From Arthrobacter sp. ISL-65 (GTDB lineage Bacteria; Actinomycetota; Actinomycetes; Actinomycetales; Micrococcaceae), in NCBI RefSeq assembly GCF_018613795.1, contig NZ_JAGGPN010000020.1, positions 85,289 to 149,288 on the forward strand: a stretch of 64,000 bases of DNA, in the 5' to 3' direction. The notes beneath the pieces were generated by a model. That model was not told where the DNA came from, ran no database searches, and saw nothing but the letters and a program-made list of their open reading frames with translations. This document shows positions 57,990 through 64,000 of this stretch, one piece after another (position 1 is the stretch's first letter; each line of letters starts with the position of its first letter). The position numbers and the translations under genes were made by a program.

Positions 57990-59399
57990 TTAGCGGGCCG
58001 CGGCCCGGACGCTTGCGTACTCCTCGCGGGAGACCGGAGTGGCGTCCGGTGATCCCAGCTCGTTGAGCGGAATCCGGTGCGTCTCCCTGGCGGACCAGGC
58101 CGCGATTGCCCCGATAACTGTGATGCCGAAGCAGATGGACCCGACGGTGAGCGGAACGTTTGCCGAACCCGGGGGAGCGACCACCGCGAAGAGGCTCGGC
58201 AGGAAGGACGTGATCAGGAGCCCGATGTTCTGGGAGATGGCGAACCCGGTAACCCGCGTCCGGGAGGGAAAGAGCTCCTGGAAGAAGCTGGCGAAGGTGG
58301 CGTTCCAGACCTGGTACAGCGTGCCCCACATCAGGATGGCCAGGACGATGGTCAGCGGCACATTGTTTTGGCTGACCGCATACAGGTACCCGTAGGCCAG
58401 CGCGCCGGAGCCCAGCGAGCCGACGATCATCAGCGGCCGGCGTCCGAAGCGGTCCGAGAGGTCCCCGAACCAGGGGATGAGGGCCAGCGCGACGACGTTG
58501 GCAAGCACCGGGATCCAGAGGTAAACCGTGGTGCCCATGCCGATGCCGTACCCCGGCTGCGTGGCGTAGGCTGCGCCAAAGACGGCCACGGTGACGCCCA
58601 CGACGTTGACCAGCGTCATGCAGACCGCCCGCACGACGTTCAGCCCACTTTCCCGCAGCACCTGGACCACCGGCATCTTGGGAACGTCCCGGTGCGCCTT
58701 CTCCTCCACAAAGACGGGCGTCTCCTCGACCCGGCGGCGGATGATGTAACCGGCGAACACCACCAGGGCGCTGAGGAGGAACGGGATGCGCCAGCCCCAG
58801 GCGTGGAAGTCTTCATTCGACAGCACAGCTGAGAGCGGAAGGAAGACGGCGGCGGCGATGATCTGTCCGGCCTGGGTGCCCTGGAGGGCGAAGCTTGCAT
58901 AGAAGCCGCGGCGGCCAAACGGTGCATGTTCCACAATCATGGCGCTGGCCCCGCTCAGCTCCCCGGCCACTGCGAATCCCTGGATGAGGCGAAGGACCAG
59001 CAGCAGGGCCGGGGCCAGGATGCCAACCTGGTCGTAGGTAGGCAGCAGGGCGACCGCGAAGGTTGAGACGCCCATTAGCAGCATGGCCAGGACCAGGACG
59101 TTCTTGCGGCCGTGCTTGTCGCCCCACTGGCCGAGGACGAATGCTCCGATCGGGCGGGCGATGTATCCCACTGCGTAGGTGCCGAGCGACGCGATCAGCG
59201 CGACGGTCGGGTTTCCGGCGGGGAAGAAGACGGTGGGAAACACCAAGGCGGCGGCCTGGGCGTAAATGAACCAGTCGTAGTACTCAAGGGCGCTGCCCAC
59301 CCAGCCGCTGGCGGCAGCCTTCCTGGTGCTGCTCGACCGGCGCGAGCCGGACTGTTGCGGTTCAGCCAAAGTCCGCGGCTTGTGTGTGTCGCTCTTCAT
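57990..59399 (-). CDS. MFS transporter, metabolite:H+ symporter (MHS) family
   Basis: Proton symporter of 469 aa with 12 helices. MHS signatures: GSALEYYDWFIYAQAAALVFP near the N-terminus, motif A GQWGDKHGRKNVL, the RLIQGFAVAGELSGASAMIVEHA segment and WGWRIPFLLSALVV. MHS members import carboxylic acids, such as citrate, alpha-ketoglutarate, shikimate or proline/betaine. The substrate is not determinable here; adjacency to a succinate-semialdehyde dehydrogenase makes a dicarboxylate or related acid plausible. The ATG has a strong AAAGGAGG ribosome site and a leader of about 160 nt from the promoter at 59568-59596. Confidence 0.9.
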   Translation of the reverse strand: MKSDTHKPRTLAEPQQSGSRRSSSTRKAAASGWVGSALEYYDWFIYAQAAALVFPTVFFPAGNPTVALIASLGTYAVGYIARPIGAFVLGQWGDKHGRKNVLVLAMLLMGVSTFAVALLPTYDQVGILAPALLLVLRLIQGFAVAGELSGASAMIVEHAPFGRRGFYASFALQGTQAGQIIAAAVFLPLSAVLSNEDFHAWGWRIPFLLSALVVFAGYIIRRRVEETPVFVEEKAHRDVPKMPVVQVLRESGLNVVRAVCMTLVNVVGVTVAVFGAAYATQPGYGIGMGTTVYLWIPVLANVVALALIPWFGDLSDRFGRRPLMIVGSLGSGALAYGYLYAVSQNNVPLTIVLAILMWGTLYQVWNATFASFFQELFPSRTRVTGFAISQNIGLLITSFLPSLFAVVAPPGSANVPLTVGSICFGITVIGAIAAWSARETHRIPLNELGSPDATPVSREEYASVRAAAR

Positions 59400-59680
59400 G
59401 TCGTCCTCCTTTGGACAATCGTGTGCTCCGCCGTATCAACCCCGTCGCTGGGTGTCGGATCAGGCGGGAAGGTCGCGCTCGCGTCGCCAAAGCCGTTGCG
59501 GTCCGCAGGCATTTTGTATGGGCGCCACACCTTGGAAACAGTTTGGAATGCGCTTTCCCGTCTCTCAAAGATAAGGTGGCGCCGGTCACATGTCAAACGT
59601 CGATGGTGTGGTGGCAGGCGGTGCCTCCGCGGGGAATGACCTAAGGGCGTTCCGTAGGCGTTAAGCCTTTGCGCGGGCGG
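59400..59680. other. Intergenic region and long leader of the MHS transporter gene
   Basis: About 280 nt between the transglutaminase stop and the transporter start. It contains the transporter promoter and its 160-nt leader. A weak GGC-GTTAA-GCC inverted repeat near 59657-59668 may help end the transglutaminase transcript. No gene is convincing. Confidence 0.45.
59568..59596 (-). promoter_or_regulatory. Sigma-70-type promoter of the MHS transporter gene (TTGACA-17-TATCTT)
   Basis: On the minus strand a perfect -35 TTGACA (59591-59596) is separated by 17 nt from -10 TATCTT (59568-59573). It is the best -35/-10 match seen in the window. The predicted leader is about 160 nt long and contains repeated TTCCAA words around 59530-59550. 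Confidence 0.65.
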
Positions 59681-62239
59681 CTAGCCTGCCCGGAGGCGGC
59701 GGAGTCCGCTGCGGGTCCTGCGCCACAGCACCGATGCGGCGTGTCCCACCCGGGACGCCGCCCGGCCCAGGACGCCGAAAGGCCATCTGGCCACGGATCC
59801 CCAGCGGGAGAGGACCGACGGCGGCAGCCAGTCGGCGCGGAGCCGGCCGACTATGCCGGCATTGCGGCGCAGCGACTGCCGCACTTGGCCGATATGTTCG
59901 ACGGCGGCTTCCTCCGGAAGGCCGTAGCGCGTGGCGTCCTGGCCCGCCGGCCGGCCGTACTGATGCCGTTCGTAGGCATCCGTCAGGACCGTCACGGCAT
60001 GGACAAACTGGGCATGGAAAGTCCCGGCGTCGTCCCCGGGTCCGCTGCCGGTGTCTGGTGCGCCGCCGGGGTCTGACTCGTCCCGCAGGCGCATGGCCGG
60101 GGAGCCGCGCAGCCGGGCCGAGAATGTCCGCGGAGTCTCGCTAGGCTCAGGACGCACGCCGTAGTCAGTGGCCAGGTCCTGGAGCTCCGACCAGACGAGC
60201 GGCGGCTCGGCCAGCCGGTTCCTGCCGGTGTCCGTTCCCCTCAGGCGCCTTGCCCGGATGCCACCGCGCACCAGCCGGGGTGAGGCGGCCAGGAGGACCA
60301 GGAGCAGAACCCCGGCGGCGGTGTAGAGAGCGGGCGCCAGCTGGTTCCCGGCGTCGGCGGTTCCGCTCCCCGGAAGGGGGAGGGGGGCCGGAGCCGGCGC
60401 CGACGACGGTGCTGTGGCGCCGCTGCTCGGCACCAGGCCGTCATTGTTCTGTTCGTTGGTGCTGGCTCCGCCGGACGCCGAGGAGTCCTGCGCATAGGGC
60501 GGCACTACGCCCCGTGAGGGAGTGGGCTCGAACGGAACCCAGCCGAGGCCCTGGAAGTACAGCTCGGGCCAGGCATGGGCGTCGCGGGCGTCGACCTCGT
60601 ACTCCGGGAGTGCTCCCTGGCCGGCGACGGACACCGTGGCGCCGGTCTGCCTGCCCGGCGCGTAGCCGACTGCGATCCTGCTCGGGATGCCTTCAAGCCG
60701 GGCCATCACCGCCATGGCGGAGGCGAAGTGGATGCAGTAGCCGCTCTTCTGGGTCAGGAAATCCGCCAGGACCGACAACCCGTTTCCGTCATACCCGCCC
60801 TGGACGGGTGACTCCAGGGAATAGGTGAAGTCCGGGCCGCGCAGGAACCTCTGGATCGCCATCGCCTTGGCATAGGCCGTGCGGCTGTCTGCGGTGACGG
60901 ACTCGGCGGTGGTCCGGACGATGTCCGGAACATTCGACGGCGGCCGGATGAACTCCTCCGGCACGCCCTGGACGGGAGCGGAGGACGCATCCAGCAGCTC
61001 CGTGGTCAGCTTCGGCACCGAGGACTGCACCACATACTGCTGGTCCCGGGAGTTGGTGTCGGTGCCTTTGATGCTCAGGGTCGCAGGGTCCCAGCTCCAC
61101 CGCCCGGTCAGCCCGTTGACGGATTCGGGGGCGTACGGGGCGGGAAGGTAAGGGCTGGTGAAATCCCCGGTGTTGACCACCGTCACCTGCCGGGTCTGTT
61201 CGGGTGCCAGGATCTCGTGTCCCGCGTCCATCCGTCCGGTGCCTGCCCGGCGGTTCGCATTGCGGTCGTCCGGGGACCAGGACTCGCCGTCGAAGCGGTC
61301 CACCGTGACGGAGCGCAAGTAGAGCGGTGCAGTGGAGTTGGTGGCGTAGGTGATCCTGCCCTCGCCCGTCGGGGTGCGCAGGCTGTTGCCGAGGCTGATC
61401 ATGGGGTTCAGTCCTGTGGCTGTGCCCCAGGGGTTCAGCCGGGAGCCCTGGGGGAACATGCCCTGGTCGAAGCCGGGAACCACAAGCTGCAGCAGCAGTG
61501 TGACCACCAGCGCCACGCCTCCGGTTAGGGCGGCGCGCCGGACCTGGCCAGGGTTGCGGGCCGTGTCCGCCTGCGTCCGGGCATCGGGGGCAAACCACTG
61601 GCTGCATGCGAGTATCACCAGGTAGCCGGCCGCCGTCGTCACGAATCCCAGCCATCCGACGCTCTGCGGTTTGATCATGGCTGGAACAACCAGCACCGCC
61701 AGCAGGCCAAGTCCGCTTGTGGCCGGCATGCCCAAGGGGAGGGCCAGCGCATCCACGAGGATGACGACGAGTCCGAGCGCGGCGCATGCCACCAGGACGA
61801 TGCCGGCATTGGGTGCTACCGGCGAGCTCTCGGCCAGCACCGTTTCGCTGGCCCGGCGGAGGTGCCTGCCCAGCGCGTCGAAGGTGGCCTGCGAAGGGAG
61901 GAAGCCGGCAATGCTGTCGCGCCGGAAGAAGGTGAACGTCAGGATGAGGGCCAGGGATGCAAGGCCTCCCGCGGCCACCAGCAAGGGCTGGGCCCGGAAC
62001 GTGCGGAGCAGGGCCATGGTCAGCGAGACCACCACCACAGTGGTCAGGACAGGGAGGAACCATGCCCAGCCCCTCAGGACCCCGTTGAGGGACAGTGACG
62101 CGCCGCAGACGGACAGCGCCACTGCGCCGGACATGACCCAAGGAAAACCACCGGCCCCGAACCTTCCGCTGCCGGGGGAGTCCGGAACGGGCTGCGGCTG
62201 CACTCCGGTTCCCGCCTGCGGCTGTGATGTCAGCGTCAT
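59681..62239 (-). CDS. Transglutaminase-like domain membrane protein
   Basis: Protein of 852 aa from the ATG at 62239, which overlaps the DUF58 stop as ATGA. About seven helices at the N-terminus (residues about 30-240) precede an extracytoplasmic DUF3488-like region and the transglutaminase core. Catalytic Cys is about C502 (KSGYCIHFASAMAVMARLEG, which breaks the usual V-Q pattern as I-H) and His is about H555 (RDAHAWPELYFQGLGWVPFEP). A Ser/Pro linker, one more helix (about 690-710) and a cytoplasmic DUF4129-like C-terminus follow. It belongs to the actinobacterial MoxR-DUF58-transglutaminase operon. The substrate is unknown. Confidence 0.92.
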   Translation of the reverse strand: MTLTSQPQAGTGVQPQPVPDSPGSGRFGAGGFPWVMSGAVALSVCGASLSLNGVLRGWAWFLPVLTTVVVVSLTMALLRTFRAQPLLVAAGGLASLALILTFTFFRRDSIAGFLPSQATFDALGRHLRRASETVLAESSPVAPNAGIVLVACAALGLVVILVDALALPLGMPATSGLGLLAVLVVPAMIKPQSVGWLGFVTTAAGYLVILACSQWFAPDARTQADTARNPGQVRRAALTGGVALVVTLLLQLVVPGFDQGMFPQGSRLNPWGTATGLNPMISLGNSLRTPTGEGRITYATNSTAPLYLRSVTVDRFDGESWSPDDRNANRRAGTGRMDAGHEILAPEQTRQVTVVNTGDFTSPYLPAPYAPESVNGLTGRWSWDPATLSIKGTDTNSRDQQYVVQSSVPKLTTELLDASSAPVQGVPEEFIRPPSNVPDIVRTTAESVTADSRTAYAKAMAIQRFLRGPDFTYSLESPVQGGYDGNGLSVLADFLTQKSGYCIHFASAMAVMARLEGIPSRIAVGYAPGRQTGATVSVAGQGALPEYEVDARDAHAWPELYFQGLGWVPFEPTPSRGVVPPYAQDSSASGGASTNEQNNDGLVPSSGATAPSSAPAPAPLPLPGSGTADAGNQLAPALYTAAGVLLLVLLAASPRLVRGGIRARRLRGTDTGRNRLAEPPLVWSELQDLATDYGVRPEPSETPRTFSARLRGSPAMRLRDESDPGGAPDTGSGPGDDAGTFHAQFVHAVTVLTDAYERHQYGRPAGQDATRYGLPEEAAVEHIGQVRQSLRRNAGIVGRLRADWLPPSVLSRWGSVARWPFGVLGRAASRVGHAASVLWRRTRSGLRRLRAG

Positions 62240-63660
62240 CGCCCCACCGCCGCCCCGCGGCGGACGTCCGCCGCAGCCGTCCACATAGCGGCCTCGCCCT
62301 CGTCGAAATACATCCAGGCGGCCGGCAGCGAGGTGGAGGCTTCGACGGCAACAGCGCGCCAGCCGCCGGCTCGCAGGGCCTCGAGCACATCGTGGCACTC
62401 GGCGGGTTTGTCCGTAATCACCACGGCAAACGCGTTGGCGGCGTAGCCGGCTGCGGGGGCGAGGGCCCGCGCCTCCGCGAGTGGAATCTTCCCGAGGAGC
62501 GCCAGGAGCGGGCCGCGCATCCGGTGGGCCGCGAGTTTGTCCATGAGCCGGTCATCAAAGACGGACTGGGCCGGATCGGCACTTCCTGCATGTTCGCGGC
62601 GGGCAGGGTCGTGTTCCCTGCGCGGGTGGTGCGGGCCGGTCAGCTGGATCGCCGCGAGGCTTTCGGCGATGGACTGGAGGCCGGCCGCGCCACTGTACTC
62701 TTCGTTGTCAGGCTCCGGGGCCGAGGACGAACGGTGGAAGGCAGGCTCGCCCGCCGCGTCCAGGAACCGCAAGGAGTAATTGAGTTCGGCGAGGTGGGCG
62801 CCCACGGACATGGCCGCCGTGACAGCCCACTCAAAGGTGTCGCTGGTGACGAGGTCGCTTCCGTCGTCAGCCGGGCCGCCGAACACCGAGCCGTAGCCCG
62901 AGGAATGTGCCACGAACCGATGGTCCAGGATGACCGTGGCCTCAGGGGTGGTGACCGATTCCTCCTGCCGGACCATCAGGGCGCCGTGCCGGGCGGTGGC
63001 CGGCCAGTGCACCCGGCGCATCGGATCGCCGTGCCGGTACTCGCGTGTCATGACGTCGTCGTCGCTGGGATTGGCCCTGGTCCGGGTGGCCGTGATGCCG
63101 TCGTTGCCGCGCGCGCCGGCAAGGCCGGTGGACGGGAGTTCGACGGCGGCCGGCGTCACGGTGAGGGTGTCGCCGTCGTCGATCGAATGCCGGTGCAGTG
63201 ACAGCCCGAACGGATCCGTAAACTCGGCGGTGACGGGGCCGATGGTGAACTGTCCGCGCTTTCCCGACCGCAGGTGGTACTCATACCGGCTGGTGCCGCC
63301 CGAGGCGGACCTGGCGGGGAAGCGGAAGGCCGGGGATTCACCGAACCGTGGCGGCAACCGCTCCTCCATGATGACCCGGCCTGTGCCCAGCCCGGTCCGG
63401 GCGACGGCAAGCCGGACCGTGGTGACCGAGTCTGTCTCGACCGTGGAAGGGCTGAACTCCCGGTACACCCGGAACCGAGGTTTGACCACCCTGATGCCGG
63501 CCAGTGAAACGAGCGGCAGGACAAGCAGCAGGACGCCGAGGGCAAGAAGGTCGCGGCGGCCCATGACCTGGGCGCAGAGCAGCGAGACGGCGCCGGCCGC
63601 CAGGAGTCCCCAGCCCCGGGAGCTGAAGAGATGTCGGGGGAGGCTGTCCAGCAGTGCCAC
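62236..63660 (-). CDS. DUF58 domain-containing protein
   Basis: Protein of 474 aa with two N-terminal helices (about 15-55, GWGLLAAGAVSLLCAQV and LLALGVLLLVLPLVSLAGI). An extracytoplasmic strand-rich region follows (YHLRSGKRGQFTIGPVTAEF), then the DUF58 core with MTREYRHGDPMRRVHWPATA and ALMVRQEE. The C-terminal part has a von Willebrand-like character. DUF58 proteins are encoded beside MoxR AAA ATPases and are thought to be chaperone partners. It starts with GTG 14 nt after the MoxR stop and is coupled to the transglutaminase gene by ATGA. Confidence 0.9.
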   Translation of the reverse strand: MALLDSLPRHLFSSRGWGLLAAGAVSLLCAQVMGRRDLLALGVLLLVLPLVSLAGIRVVKPRFRVYREFSPSTVETDSVTTVRLAVARTGLGTGRVIMEERLPPRFGESPAFRFPARSASGGTSRYEYHLRSGKRGQFTIGPVTAEFTDPFGLSLHRHSIDDGDTLTVTPAAVELPSTGLAGARGNDGITATRTRANPSDDDVMTREYRHGDPMRRVHWPATARHGALMVRQEESVTTPEATVILDHRFVAHSSGYGSVFGGPADDGSDLVTSDTFEWAVTAAMSVGAHLAELNYSLRFLDAAGEPAFHRSSSAPEPDNEEYSGAAGLQSIAESLAAIQLTGPHHPRREHDPARREHAGSADPAQSVFDDRLMDKLAAHRMRGPLLALLGKIPLAEARALAPAAGYAANAFAVVITDKPAECHDVLEALRAGGWRAVAVEASTSLPAAWMYFDEGEAAMWTAAADVRRGAAVGR

Positions 63661-63674
63661 GGTGATGGTCCTGA

Positions 63675-64000
63675 CTAACGGCTAGGGCGGAGTTCGGGTG
63701 CGGTCCGCCCAGAGTTTGCCGTGTCCGTCATCTCCTGGCTGACGGGGATCCTGGCAAGCACGCCGCGGATCACGCCCTGCGGGGTCTCGCCAGTGCTGGC
63801 GGCTTTGCGGTCCAGGATGATCCGGTGCGCCAGCACCGCCTCGGCAACGGCGACGACGTCATCCGGCAGCACGAAATCCCGGCCGTCCAGCGCCGCCGTC
63901 GCCTTCGCGGCCCGGAGCAGCTGCAGCAGGGAGCGCGGACTCGCGCCCAGGCGCAGCATGGCGCTGTCCCTCGTGGCCCGGCCGACGGCCACGGTGTACT
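63675..64000 (-). CDS. MoxR family AAA ATPase, C-terminal fragment (5' end beyond window)
   Basis: About 108 C-terminal residues of a MoxR-type AAA+ chaperone, from YTVAVGRATRDSAMLRLGASP onward. The lid region reads RLGASPRSLLQLLRAAKATAALDGRDFVLPDD and VAEAVLAHRIILDR, typical of MoxR. The Walker motifs lie outside the window. It is the first visible gene of the moxR-DUF58-transglutaminase operon. Confidence 0.85.
   Translation of the reverse strand, partial: YTVAVGRATRDSAMLRLGASPRSLLQLLRAAKATAALDGRDFVLPDDVVAVAEAVLAHRIILDRKAASTGETPQGVIRGVLARIPVSQEMTDTANSGRTAPELRPSR

Overview
This 64 kb window is a high-GC actinobacterial chromosome segment, most likely from the Arthrobacter/Pseudarthrobacter group (Micrococcaceae). 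The main clues are a mycothiol-conjugate amidase, a WhiB-family regulator, Pmt-type protein mannosylation next to rsmI, DUF3499, DUF4245, DUF4307, DUF5719, TIGR03089 and TIGR01906 genes, class II (GlpX) FBPase, frequent GTG/TTG starts, and many TANNNT -10 boxes exactly 6 nt before a start codon. The identification is by recognition of families and synteny, not by search. I saw no rRNA, tRNA, CRISPR array, insertion sequence, prophage or plasmid gene.

Layout. 1-1220: end of a branched-chain amino-acid ABC permease with an extracytoplasmic N-terminal domain. 1.5-2.4 kb: Bax inhibitor-1-like membrane protein. 2.6-3.8 kb: thiolase. 3.9-8.3 kb: galactose block (galK, galT and a DeoR regulator, with a divergent aldose epimerase). 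8.4-11.6 kb: AI-2E-type permease, ilvA and a frameshifted rhomboid protease gene. 11.7-16.5 kb: greA, DUF4307, mca, a small membrane protein and a thioredoxin-fold protein. 16.4-19.8 kb: hemolysin III, isoprenyl transferase, PIN-PhoH ATPase. 19.9-25.5 kb: acetyltransferase, two unassigned proteins, a prepilin peptidase, a NUDIX hydrolase, and a drug-efflux MFS pump with its TetR regulator. 25.7-29.8 kb: fumC, carbonic anhydrase, DUF4245, glpX. 29.8-30.7 kb: a decayed DUF559-type gene between two copies of a palindromic repeat.

30.7-48.2 kb is an envelope/one-carbon block: FemAB-like transferase, manA, LCP protein, purE, purK, GtrA, TIGR03089, WhiB, a large glycosyltransferase/membrane protein, DUF5719, a zincin-like protein, DUF3499, Trm112, ahcY and an L,D-transpeptidase. 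Much of this order is recognisable from other actinobacteria. It groups sugar-nucleotide supply (manA), lipid-linked sugar transfer (GT2, GtrA), wall-polymer attachment (LCP), peptide bridge or cross-link formation (FemAB, L,D-transpeptidase) and a developmental Fe-S regulator (WhiB). 48.2-51.5 kb: RDD, SpoIIM-like and TIGR01906 membrane proteins. 51.5-56.1 kb: a frameshifted long-chain acyl-CoA synthetase, protein O-mannosyltransferase and rsmI. 56.4-59.4 kb: succinate-semialdehyde dehydrogenase and an MHS-family transporter. 59.7-64 kb: transglutaminase, DUF58 and MoxR operon, running off the right edge.

Most genes are housekeeping. The points most worth a second look are the repeated TANNNT-6 nt-start architecture, the palindromic repeats around the decayed gene, the inverted GACAC repeat before whiB, the glycosyltransferase without a convincing canonical start, the paired operator-like palindromes before the succinate-semialdehyde dehydrogenase gene, the permease fusion, and two genes that each need a one-base correction to be intact.
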